60,141 bases of DNA from Bacteroides sp. UBA939. GTDB taxonomy: Bacteria > Bacteroidota > Bacteroidia > Bacteroidales > Bacteroidaceae. How positions within the stretch are numbered: position 1 is the first letter of the stretch; the number at the start of each line of letters is the position of its first letter. Positions 22,550-30,959 of this stretch are shown here, one piece after another. The notes below the pieces were generated by a model. The model did not search any database, was not told the DNA's origin, and worked only from the letters and a program-made list of their open reading frames with translations. The translations under genes were made by a program, and so were the position numbers. The stretch lies in the NCBI RefSeq assembly GCF_002293435.1, contig NZ_DBDF01000038.1, positions 1-60,141 on the forward strand. The letters are read 5' to 3'.

Positions 22550-24787
22550 TCAATTCCTCATTGTCTCAAGCCCCAATAACTGACGAATCACGGGGATTAC
22601 CTTCTTCGCTTCTTCCCGGTTCAGATGCATATCACCCGCGCCAGCGATTCCCGCAGAATGTTGAGCGGACATTGCCCCCGCATTCTTCGCCTTCTCCCCC
22701 AACTTGCGCAGTTCGGCAGAGGTGAATTGGCTGAAGGTACGCCTCAGGACAGGAAGCAGCTCCATAAACACTCCCTTCTCCTGCGCACACACCCAGTTAT
22801 TCACCAAATTCCAAAGCCGGTCATCCAACAGAAGAATGGAACCTGAGGAACGCAAAAACCCTTCAAACCAGTATGCCATATCCGCCGGAGAGTTACCCAC
22901 TGACGAATAAAAGCTCAGCGTAGCCTCCATTTCCTCTACCGAAATCTCCCCCTTATCATTCAATAACCGGGTAGCATAACCGGACAACAACGGATGTACA
23001 CCCGCAGAAGTACGCATCTGGCCAATGAAACTAAGCCACATCCCATTCAATTCTTCCCGGTTGAGAATAGAAAGCGCATAATCCGTAGCCGCCAGTTTAT
23101 CCAGGATATCACTTGCCGCCTCCTCATCAATATGAATGCATACCAGCACTCCACCCGCCAGAATACGGGCTATGATAGCCTCAAGCATCGTACCCACTTT
23201 AGAGAAATCAAGATTACGCACATTCCCGTAGCGGACTATACTCACCAGACCGGGCACTGCCTCCATCATCTCCAGGATATCCGTAGAGGCGGCAGACAGA
23301 TTATCCAACTGCACAGTCATAGCTTCTACCAACGCCGGAAGGTCTGCCGGAAGCACTCCGTTCAACAAAACAGTCAGTTCGGGAATATGCTTGATATCTA
23401 CCATCTGCTTAACCAGATAGTTCTGCGTTGCTTCCATCACAGTATTTCCCCAGATAGCCCTTTCTATCAGTTGAACAATCTGTTCCGGCTTATGATACAA
23501 GGTCCACTTCTCCTTGAAAGTACCCTTACCGTCCGTTTGTCCGGGCAATGTCCAATCAATGTTCAGTAACCGGAGGCGATGGAAGAAGACACTGCGCTCC
23601 AAATCGTTCGGTTTGCGGAGGTCTAACACCAGTTCTTTTATTTCGGCCGTAAAAGGCACACGGAGCCGTTTCTGTATCTTCTCCATGTCCAGCAGCAAAG
23701 GCACTTTGGGCACCTCGTCGGGCACGCTTCCCAAACGGTTGCTGATAACCAGTTCTTCTTTGATGATTTGCAATAGTATGTCATCTCCAAAGCCCATTAC
23801 GGTGGTTACCGCTTCATTATATTCGTGTAAGGAAGGATGAGACAGGTTCCTCAAAGCAGCCGTAGCCTGTGCAAGGCGGACAGTTTCAATCACATGCGCT
23901 ACTGAAATATCCATGTTCTTCCGGCGGAACAAGTCGGCAATGCGGCTCACCCAAAGCGTACCGTCATCATCGGGATGATGCCAAAGGTAATGATACCAGC
24001 CCGGAGACTCGATTCCTGCTCCATAACCGCTGCGAAACGACAAGCGGTCGTACGTCCACGGAATCCATGTACACTCCACTTTCACTTTGGGCAGCCCTTT
24101 CAGCAATTCATTGTCATCCTTCACCTTGAGCATACTGCTTAATGCAGGTACGTGCCACGCGCCGCAAACAACAGCGATACGCTCGTAGTTCTCCTTCTGC
24201 GCCGCACGAATCATCTTGCGCATCCATGCTTCACGTATCAAGTCGCGCGAAGAAGTATGCTCCGGTAGTTCCTCGCGAAGCGCAGTCACAGCTTCCTGTA
24301 CAGCTTGGAAAATATCAATGGAATCCCTTCGGTGCTCAATCATGGTTTCCCACCAAGACTCCCCATCCGTAAATCCGGATGCATGGGCAAGCCAGTCGAA
24401 TGCGTCGCCGGAGGCTTTCTCTACCTCTGCTGTTGCCACTTCTTCCGTTGCTTCTGCCGCCTGTTTACGAAGAGCCATCGAATGAGCCAAAGGCAAATCG
24501 AAAAAGCGGAAGGGAACCTGATTCTCCACAGCATAACGCATGACCTGCCACTCCGGCGAGAACTCTGCAAACGGATAGAATACTGCATTCTGCGGTTCAT
24601 CCGGTTGGTATGCCAACAAGGCAACCGGGGGCTTCATCTGCGGACTATCCACACAGGAGAGCAATGCCTCACCTTCTGCCGGGCCTTCTACCAGAATCAA
24701 GTCCGGTTGCAATTCCTGCAAATAGTTCAGCACATTGCGGCACGACCCCGGACCATGATGCCTGATTCCTAATAAATGAGTTGCCAT
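22550..24787 (-). CDS. DUF5682 family protein
   Basis: The 745-residue product begins MATHLLGIRHHGPGS, with an EGPAEGE motif near residue 36 and a later CGAWHVPAL segment. This His/Gly-Pro/Glu...GAWH arrangement is typical of DUF5682 and loosely resembles TraB/EreA-like enzymes, but no activity can be assigned. The C-terminal half is helical. The family is regularly encoded with MoxR, VWA, SWIM and DUF5691 genes, as here. It lies 13 bp after the MoxR gene, in the same direction. Confidence 0.85.
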   Translation of the reverse strand: MATHLLGIRHHGPGSCRNVLNYLQELQPDLILVEGPAEGEALLSCVDSPQMKPPVALLAYQPDEPQNAVFYPFAEFSPEWQVMRYAVENQVPFRFFDLPLAHSMALRKQAAEATEEVATAEVEKASGDAFDWLAHASGFTDGESWWETMIEHRRDSIDIFQAVQEAVTALREELPEHTSSRDLIREAWMRKMIRAAQKENYERIAVVCGAWHVPALSSMLKVKDDNELLKGLPKVKVECTWIPWTYDRLSFRSGYGAGIESPGWYHYLWHHPDDDGTLWVSRIADLFRRKNMDISVAHVIETVRLAQATAALRNLSHPSLHEYNEAVTTVMGFGDDILLQIIKEELVISNRLGSVPDEVPKVPLLLDMEKIQKRLRVPFTAEIKELVLDLRKPNDLERSVFFHRLRLLNIDWTLPGQTDGKGTFKEKWTLYHKPEQIVQLIERAIWGNTVMEATQNYLVKQMVDIKHIPELTVLLNGVLPADLPALVEAMTVQLDNLSAASTDILEMMEAVPGLVSIVRYGNVRNLDFSKVGTMLEAIIARILAGGVLVCIHIDEEAASDILDKLAATDYALSILNREELNGMWLSFIGQMRTSAGVHPLLSGYATRLLNDKGEISVEEMEATLSFYSSVGNSPADMAYWFEGFLRSSGSILLLDDRLWNLVNNWVCAQEKGVFMELLPVLRRTFSQFTSAELRKLGEKAKNAGAMSAQHSAGIAGAGDMHLNREEAKKVIPVIRQLLGLETMRN

Positions 24788-24800
24788 TCCTACTTCCTTA

Positions 24801-25880
24801 TTATATCATATCCCTGGAGGCGCGATAAATATCCTTCCAGCCATCCCGGTTCTTGACAACCGTTTCCATGTATTCCTGCCAGACTACTTTATCCTGCACC
24901 GGGTCTTTCACCACAGCTCCCAGAACACCGGAAACAAGGTCTTCGGCATGAATCTCTCCGTCACCAAAATAGCCTGCCATCGCCAGACCATTGTTCATCA
25001 CCGAGATTGCTTCTGCCGTACTAAGCGTTCCGCTCGGGGTTTTCAGCTTTGTCTTTCCATCGACCGTTGCTCCCTGGCGAAGTTCACGAAAGATGGTAAC
25101 CACCCGGCGGATTTCTTCCAATGCCGGTTTCTCTGCCGGAAGCTGCATAATCTTTTCGTAACTCTCCACTCGGCGGCGGACAATATCTATTTCCTCATCA
25201 ATGGAATCGGGCAGAGGCAGGATAACCGTATTGAAACGGCGCTTCAAAGCGCTCGACAAGTCATTGACTCCCTTATCGCGGTTGTTGGCAGTAGCAATGA
25301 TATTGAAACCGCGGATTGCCTGCACCTCTTCATTCAGCTCCGGAATGGGCAGGGTCTTTTCAGAAAGAATCGTAATCAGCGTATCCTGTACATCAGATCC
25401 GATGCGGGTCAACTCTTCGATACGTCCTATTTTACCTTCCTGCATGGCTTTCATAATCGGAGTCTGCACCAACGCTCCCGCACTCGGGCCTTCTGCCAAC
25501 AAACGTGCATAGTTCCAACCGTAGCGGATGGCTTCTTCGCCCGTGCCGGCAGTGCCCTGCACTAGCAAGGTGGAATTACCCGAAATGGCTGCCGCAATGT
25601 GTTCGCTTACCCAACTTTTCGCCGTACCGGGCAATCCGTACAGTAACAGGGCGCGGTCGGTAACCAGCGTTGCTACGGCAATTTCCATCAACCGGCGGTT
25701 GCCTATATACTTGGGGGAGACTTCAAATCCATTCTTCAGTTTACCTCCCATCAGGTAAGTAACTACCGACTGCGGGGACATCTCCCAATTCTCCGGAACA
25801 GAATATGTTTCGTTCTGTTTCAACTCATGAAGTTCTTCTGCGAACTGCTGTTCGGCATGTTGTCTTAATAAAGTACTCAT
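24801..25880 (-). CDS. MoxR-type AAA+ ATPase
   Basis: The 359-residue protein is a MoxR-like AAA+ ATPase with Walker A GLPGTAKS (LLLYGLPGTAKSWVSE), a sensor-like NIIATANNRDKG, and an arginine-finger region LSSALKRRFN. A Walker B-like region contains IGRIEELTRIG. MoxR proteins remodel or activate protein complexes together with VWA partners. Its start overlaps the DUF5691 stop by 4 bp. Both MoxR and VWA in one operon imply a joint machine. Confidence 0.9.
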   Translation of the reverse strand: MSTLLRQHAEQQFAEELHELKQNETYSVPENWEMSPQSVVTYLMGGKLKNGFEVSPKYIGNRRLMEIAVATLVTDRALLLYGLPGTAKSWVSEHIAAAISGNSTLLVQGTAGTGEEAIRYGWNYARLLAEGPSAGALVQTPIMKAMQEGKIGRIEELTRIGSDVQDTLITILSEKTLPIPELNEEVQAIRGFNIIATANNRDKGVNDLSSALKRRFNTVILPLPDSIDEEIDIVRRRVESYEKIMQLPAEKPALEEIRRVVTIFRELRQGATVDGKTKLKTPSGTLSTAEAISVMNNGLAMAGYFGDGEIHAEDLVSGVLGAVVKDPVQDKVVWQEYMETVVKNRDGWKDIYRASRDMI

Positions 25881-27355
25881 ACTTTTTCTATTAATAAGGT
25901 ATCTATTCTCTGTTTCAAATTCATATATTCTATCATCAGCCGGCTAAAGCGCACGGATGTGTCTTGCGACTGCGCGTTGGCAGAGGTTGCTATCTGTTCT
26001 ATTGTCTTTCGCATTTCCGGCGGGAAGTACAATGACAGTTGTTCGGCAGTCTCCTTCGGCAAATAATAATTGTTGCGGAATGCCCGCTGAAGGACGTACT
26101 TGGAGAACTTCATTCCCCATACCGCCCCGTCTTCATTGAACCAATTATCCAGGATATAGGCTTCCTTGTCCGACTGGAATGTTATTTCTTCGCGTTGTGA
26201 AGGAGACAGCAGACCTACTAATGGGATAACAACATCTGCATTCGAGTTCTCTTTCAACGTATGATATGCCCATACCGGGTCTCTGAAATTCAGGATAGGT
26301 TTCGACAGATTGAACAGTTTCTGAAAAGGAGGGTTCTTAGCCAACTTACTTGCAGCCTTTTCCGGGTCACAATCGTAGAACCGGCACCAGAAGCCCAACG
26401 AAACACGTTCAGCCAATTGCCGCAACAGGAAGCGGTCGTCCTTTTCGTTTTTATTGGAACTCACTTCTTCCAGTCCGAGCTTCTTCATTTCGGGGGTAAA
26501 CTCAATCTTGTCGTAAGACCATCCCAGCAGAAAGCTATAGTGCAACTTTCCCTGCAATAATTCCTCGTACTTTTTCAGCAGTTCAGAATCAGGCAGGCTA
26601 CCCAATAATTGCCGGGCTGTCTCTTTGACATTAACGCTCCGGTCGGTCTCCGCTATCTGCTGAAGGAAAGCTTCATCGGCTTTGCTCAGTCCTAACTGCA
26701 AACACCGGATCAGCTCATCCCTATGGGTGGCGGATTCATTCTTCAGTTCTGTCTGCAATAAGGCAAGTCCCTGTTCAGGGTGCTCTTTCCGCAGGTTGCA
26801 TAGCATTCGCTTGCGTTCTTCGTGAGATGCTGTTTCCCAGGTTTCGTTACCGGCTTCTCCCCATGCGGGAAGTCCCATTTGCGGGAGCAGCCATCGACCT
26901 CTTTGTCCGGCAAGCTGAGACAACCGGTGCTGCTCTTCGTGCCTGCCGGGATTGTTCCGGTCAAAGGCTCTTCCCAATAATGCTTGCAGGAATGCGGGAA
27001 GTATCAGCTTATCTATTTTCGCCGCTTTCTTATATGCATATAATAATAGGTGTCGATTCCTGTTTTGATGCAAGGAAACCAGCAACTCTCCTACTTCACG
27101 AGAGAAATAGGGTTTGCTTTCATCGGGAGCCTCGGTAGCTTTCACCGTTTCCGGCAAGGTTACGGTTTCCATTCCGCTATGTTCAAAGGCAAAGCTCAGG
27201 GCAGACTCTTGATAGAAGGCGGCTTCGGCATCTTCCGCTCTTTCCTGAATATCGCGGAAAGCGTCTTGCAGTTCTTCCGGGAAATCGGCAACTGTCAATT
27301 CCCGGGTGGCAGTGCCAAGCAATGCCGTATTAATGATAGAATCAGTCAGGTTCAT
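25877..27355 (-). CDS. DUF5691 family protein
   Basis: The 492-residue product is soluble, helical and without a signal peptide. It begins MNLTDSIINTALLGTATRE, a start seen in DUF5691 proteins from MoxR/VWA/SWIM gene sets. The body has HEAT-like charged helices (for example LIRCLQLGLSKADEAFLQQIAETD). No enzyme motif is visible. It overlaps the SWIM gene by 14 bp and the MoxR gene by 4 bp, so the three are surely cotranslated. A scaffold or substrate-binding role is a guess. Confidence 0.8.
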   Translation of the reverse strand: MNLTDSIINTALLGTATRELTVADFPEELQDAFRDIQERAEDAEAAFYQESALSFAFEHSGMETVTLPETVKATEAPDESKPYFSREVGELLVSLHQNRNRHLLLYAYKKAAKIDKLILPAFLQALLGRAFDRNNPGRHEEQHRLSQLAGQRGRWLLPQMGLPAWGEAGNETWETASHEERKRMLCNLRKEHPEQGLALLQTELKNESATHRDELIRCLQLGLSKADEAFLQQIAETDRSVNVKETARQLLGSLPDSELLKKYEELLQGKLHYSFLLGWSYDKIEFTPEMKKLGLEEVSSNKNEKDDRFLLRQLAERVSLGFWCRFYDCDPEKAASKLAKNPPFQKLFNLSKPILNFRDPVWAYHTLKENSNADVVIPLVGLLSPSQREEITFQSDKEAYILDNWFNEDGAVWGMKFSKYVLQRAFRNNYYLPKETAEQLSLYFPPEMRKTIEQIATSANAQSQDTSVRFSRLMIEYMNLKQRIDTLLIEKV

Positions 27356-28670
27356 TGTTCCAAAAATAAAATTCGGTTTGATACCAGATTGTTTTCAATT
27401 CCCAAAAGGTAGCGTTCGCCAGCAGGAAGGCTGAGAAAGGCTTCCCGCCTGTGATAGCGAGAATATCTATACGGGCAGACTCTTCGATATGCACAGGGAT
27501 TGCTCTCTCTGCCGTGTCTTGTATATAGAATGTATTACCATTGCCCAGCAGTCTGACGTTATCAACCAGCAAGGGGACTTCTTCTGTCAGCGGGTTAGTT
27601 TGCATCACGCTTCTGTAGTACTGTACGGCAACCGACAGGTCGGGAGAGAAAGAGGGAGAGAACGTAGCATCCGTCCATTGCAGGTTCTTCGGCAAAATGC
27701 GCAATATGCCCGTGCCCTGATAGAAATAGGTATCTCCCTGATACACGCCACCGGGAACCAGGTTAAATTCGGGCAATGCTCCGGGAGCCATAAAGCTGAG
27801 ATAGATTCCCGACCTTCGGCTCGACTTGCCATACAGCCAAAAGGCATCCACTCGCAAATCGTTCACTTTCCGGTTCCTTATGGGCAACGCCAACCATTGG
27901 TCGCTGACCGGTTCGCCTGACATTACTTCCTCCTTTGCCTGCGAATATCCTATCTGAGTACGCACTTCCGCTTGCCAGTCGGTGGAAAGGTGTTCCAGGT
28001 TCTTATAACTCTCTGCCAGAAGATACAGCTTACCCAGTTTGTCGGTCAGTTCATATTTCCAACTGTCTGCATAATAGTTTATCTCTTGAAGCGACCGCAA
28101 CCTGCCTGCCAATCCGCCGGCTTGCGCATCGACCATTCTACGCGAGATTGCCTCGAACAGCGTATATGCCCTTTCCGGTACATTCAGCAGTCCGTTGCGA
28201 AGTAAGTCCTTCATCCATATCTGAAGATCGTCGATGCCTCCCAATACCTTCTGATGGCGCACGGCTTGCCTTTTGGCTTGCGCCGCTTCGTCTACCGGAG
28301 CGCTTGCTTTCTCTTTTTGTTCTTTCTTCTCTGCTTTTACTTCCCGTTTAGAGAGCCAGGCGGTTACCCACTCCGGTTCTTCGGCTTCCTTGAACAGGCC
28401 GGCGTGGGCGATGCACATAAATAAAAGCCCAAGCCCGTGTTTACAGGGGAATTTGCGGCTCGGACAAGAACATTTGAATGCAATATCCTTTGTATCGACC
28501 ACTGTTTGATAAGGAGTCTTCCCGCTACCCTGGCAATGCCCCCAGACAGCGCGGTCGTTATGTTCCAGAAGTACCCATTTCGTTTGGCTTGCCAGTCCCT
28601 TTCCCGCCTTGACGGATGCAGCATCCGGAGCCAGCTGACTGATTTGTTCTTCTGTTAAATTTAATAGCAT
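27342..28670 (-). CDS. SWIM zinc-finger protein
   Basis: The 442-residue protein has an N-terminal SWIM finger, FKCSCPSRKFPCKHG (Cys67, Cys69, Cys76, His78; CxCx6CxH), followed by a helical body with a basic linker. SWIM fingers bind nucleic acid or protein. As first gene of the unit it may recognise the substrate for the MoxR/VWA machine. Its start is ATG at 28670. No clear Bacteroidetes promoter was seen in the short gap to the aminotransferase gene, so it may be read from that gene's promoter. Confidence 0.85.
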   Translation of the reverse strand: MLLNLTEEQISQLAPDAASVKAGKGLASQTKWVLLEHNDRAVWGHCQGSGKTPYQTVVDTKDIAFKCSCPSRKFPCKHGLGLLFMCIAHAGLFKEAEEPEWVTAWLSKREVKAEKKEQKEKASAPVDEAAQAKRQAVRHQKVLGGIDDLQIWMKDLLRNGLLNVPERAYTLFEAISRRMVDAQAGGLAGRLRSLQEINYYADSWKYELTDKLGKLYLLAESYKNLEHLSTDWQAEVRTQIGYSQAKEEVMSGEPVSDQWLALPIRNRKVNDLRVDAFWLYGKSSRRSGIYLSFMAPGALPEFNLVPGGVYQGDTYFYQGTGILRILPKNLQWTDATFSPSFSPDLSVAVQYYRSVMQTNPLTEEVPLLVDNVRLLGNGNTFYIQDTAERAIPVHIEESARIDILAITGGKPFSAFLLANATFWELKTIWYQTEFYFWNNEPD

Positions 28671-28713
28671 AGCATATATTTATCAAGTATTTTATTGCTT
28701 ATATACAAACAAC

Positions 28714-29901
28714 TTACACAGGTGGCAGCCGATAGATTGCATGACGCAGTTGTTCCAACGCCTGCTTGATCACAGACCGCGGTGTGGCTACATTCAGCCG
28801 CATAAACCCTCTGCCTTCCACACCAAACGTTTCGCCGTCATTCAATGCCAAGCGGGCTTTCTCTACAAAGAGGGATACCAATTCCTCATGCTCCAGCTTC
28901 AATCCACGGCAATCCAGCCACACTAAGAACGATGCCTGTGGACGCAACGGCTTAATCTGAGGCAAATGATTTGCACAATAATCAATCACATAATCTATAT
29001 TTCCCTCCACATAGCGAAGCATTTCCCTGCGCCAAGGTTCACCCTCGCAGAAAGCGGCAACAGTGGCAATGGTAGCAAAGAACGTAGGATCGTCCAATTC
29101 ATTCGCCTTTAGCCAGGTAAAGAAACGATGCCGGATATCATCATCGGGTACTATGGCATAAGAACTGACAATACCGGCAATATTAAAGGTTTTGGAAGGT
29201 GCGCCGAATGTGATGCTACACGCGGAAGCCTCCTTTGAAACCGTAGCAAACGGTATGTGTTTATTATCCCAAAGCGCCATGTCGCAATGTATCTCATCGG
29301 ACAACACAAGAATGTGACGTCGATAGCAGAAATCCGCCAGACGAACCAACGTTTCCCTATCCCATACAATCCCTGCCGGATTATGCGGATTGGAAAGAAT
29401 CAACATGCGGCACTTCTCGTCGGCAACCGCCTCCAAATTATCAAAATCCATCGAATAGGAACCATCCTCGTTTTCATGTAGCGGATTATATACTACTTCA
29501 CGTCCGTTTCCTTGCGACGTAAGGCGGAAAGGATGGTATACGGGCGGCTGGATAATCACCTTTTCATCCTCTTTCACAAATACGTTGATAGCCATGCCGA
29601 TGCCTTTCACAATCCCCGGAATGTACGCCAACCATTCGCTCTTTACCTCCCATTCGTGGTGGGAAGCAATCCATTGGATAATTGCAGGCCGATACTCTGC
29701 CGGTTCTATTGTATAACCGAACAGCGAATGTTCCAGCCGCCGTTGCAAAGCCGCGGTAATGAAAGAAGGTGTCTCGAAATCCATATCCGCCACCCATAGC
29801 GGAAGCAAATCCGCACGTCCGTAGCATTCCCGCAATACTTCCAGCTTCACGGCGTCTGTACCTCTGCGGTCTATTATCTTGTCAAAATCATATTTTCCCA
29901 T
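28714..29901 (-). CDS. MalY/PatB-type PLP-dependent C-S lyase
   Basis: The product of about 395 residues is a fold-type I aminotransferase of the MalY/PatB (cystathionine beta-lyase) branch. It shows LPLWVADMDFETP near the N-terminus, LILSNPHNPAG, LSDEIHCDMA, and the PLP lysine in FGAPSKTFNIAG. It probably cleaves cystathionine or related sulfur amino acids, although MalY-type proteins can also act as regulators. Start: ATG 29901 (MGKYDFDKI); an in-frame TTG lies at 29916. It has its own promoter at 29971-30000 and lies 44 bp upstream of the SWIM gene. Confidence 0.9.
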   Translation of the reverse strand: MGKYDFDKIIDRRGTDAVKLEVLRECYGRADLLPLWVADMDFETPSFITAALQRRLEHSLFGYTIEPAEYRPAIIQWIASHHEWEVKSEWLAYIPGIVKGIGMAINVFVKEDEKVIIQPPVYHPFRLTSQGNGREVVYNPLHENEDGSYSMDFDNLEAVADEKCRMLILSNPHNPAGIVWDRETLVRLADFCYRRHILVLSDEIHCDMALWDNKHIPFATVSKEASACSITFGAPSKTFNIAGIVSSYAIVPDDDIRHRFFTWLKANELDDPTFFATIATVAAFCEGEPWRREMLRYVEGNIDYVIDYCANHLPQIKPLRPQASFLVWLDCRGLKLEHEELVSLFVEKARLALNDGETFGVEGRGFMRLNVATPRSVIKQALEQLRHAIYRLPPV

Positions 29902-29970
29902 TGAATTGTTCTTCAATTATAGTTGTATCAAGAATATCCATACTGTGCCGTTGTTCGTCGGTAAACGGGG

Positions 29971-30000
29971 CAAAGATAATACTTACAAAATGAATGGCAA
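29971..30000 (-). promoter_or_regulatory. promoter of the MalY/PatB-like gene
   Basis: On the minus strand, TTG at 30000-29998 is followed after 19 bp by TATCTTTG at 29978-29971, matching the Bacteroidetes -33/-7 consensus. Transcription would start near 29965, about 65 nt before the start codon, and could continue into the SWIM-to-VWA genes. Confidence 0.65.
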
Positions 30001-30108
30001 GTATTTTGTTATCAGTATCCTTTCATCACCATAAGCAAATAGATAAATTATATTAAAAACACATAAAAAGCTATCAGTATCCGTCTGTTTGATTGTTACT
30101 CATATACA

Positions 30109-30136
30109 ATGCGAATCAGTAGCCTGTGATTCGCAT
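30109..30136. repeat. 10-bp inverted repeat upstream of the DUF4251 gene
   Basis: ATGCGAATCA (30109-30118) and TGATTCGCAT (30127-30136) are perfect complements around an 8-bp loop, ending 21 bp before the start codon at 30158. It could be an operator or a stem in the leader. The word AATGCGAATCAG also occurs at 20008 and 30644. Confidence 0.5.
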
Positions 30137-30157
30137 AACAATTAAAACATAGTATGT

Positions 30158-30658
30158 ATGAAAACAATTAGAATGATTTTTTCTGTATTGCTAATTGCAG
30201 CAATATGTATCCCGCTTCTTTCCGCACAAACAAAAAAAGAAAAGAAAGAGCAAAAGCAGCAAGTCGTAAAAGAACTCATTATGTCAGAGGCATATAAAAT
30301 AGACGTAGACAGAGCCTTCCCTACAAGAGGACGGTCTATTACGCTGACTTCACCTTATTCCATAGAAATAAGAAATGATTCCGTGATATCTTACCTCCCA
30401 TACTTTGGACGCGCTTATTCCATTCCTTATGGTGGAGGAGACGGATTGAACTTCAAAGCTCCGCTCAATGAATATCAAATGGAATGGAACAAAAAGGGAA
30501 CAGCCAAGATTAAATTCACGGCACGAAATACGGAAGATAATTTTGAATTCAGTATAGATATATACGACAACGGTTTGTCCTCCATACATGTAAATATGAA
30601 AAACCGAGAGTCTATCAACTTTCAGGGAGAACTATTTATAAATAATGCGAATCAGTAG
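30158..30658 (+). CDS. DUF4251 family secreted protein
   Basis: The 166-residue protein has a cleavable signal peptide (MIFSVLLIAAICIPLLSAQ, then a Lys-rich stretch). The body matches DUF4251 (RSITLTSPYSIEIRNDSVISYLPYFGRAY, GLNFKAPLNEY, SSIHVNMKNRESINFQG). It is predicted to be all-beta and periplasmic or outer-membrane associated. The family is common in Bacteroides and of unknown function. A large hairpin follows it downstream. Confidence 0.85.
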   Translation: MKTIRMIFSVLLIAAICIPLLSAQTKKEKKEQKQQVVKELIMSEAYKIDVDRAFPTRGRSITLTSPYSIEIRNDSVISYLPYFGRAYSIPYGGGDGLNFKAPLNEYQMEWNKKGTAKIKFTARNTEDNFEFSIDIYDNGLSSIHVNMKNRESINFQGELFINNANQ

Positions 30659-30726
30659 TTAAAGAAGTCAAAGGAGTCGTCATTTAGGTAATGGCAGTTA
30701 ACAGAATAAGGTCCGATACCTGTCAT

Positions 30727-30803
30727 CTCCGTATCTGCTCCGTACCTGCTCCGTATCTATAGGAACGGAGCAGATACGGAGTTGGTACGGAGCAGATACG
30801 GAG
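30727..30803. repeat. 77-bp long inverted repeat (32-bp arms)
   Basis: CTCCGTATCTGCTCCGTACC (30727-30746) is the exact complement of 30784-30803. The inner words at 30749-30758 and 30772-30781 also pair, giving arms of about 32 bp around a 13-bp loop with a short imperfect middle. Each arm itself repeats CTCCGTATCT. It sits in the 300-bp gap between the DUF4251 gene and the S41 protease gene; the rest of the gap holds only a weak promoter before the S41 gene. Both genes are on the plus strand, so it could be a terminator or an RNA-stability element. Confidence 0.75.
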
Positions 30804-30924
30804 CTGGTATCCATCATTCCCTCGCATACTTTCTCCTCTTAAAAGAAAAGCTCTGTACCTCCGTGCCTCTGTGTGCTATTAACTAAATTCTCATTTATAA
30901 AACAAATGAACCGATATTAATTCA

Positions 30925-30932
30925 TATATTTG
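30925..30932 (+). promoter_or_regulatory. -7 element before the S41 protease gene
   Basis: TATATTTG matches TAnnTTTG exactly and lies 28 bp before the start at 30960. No clear -33 TTG is present at the right distance, so the promoter is incomplete by consensus. Confidence 0.4.
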
Positions 30933-30959
30933 CATTCGTTACTAAGAACTAAGTAGATT

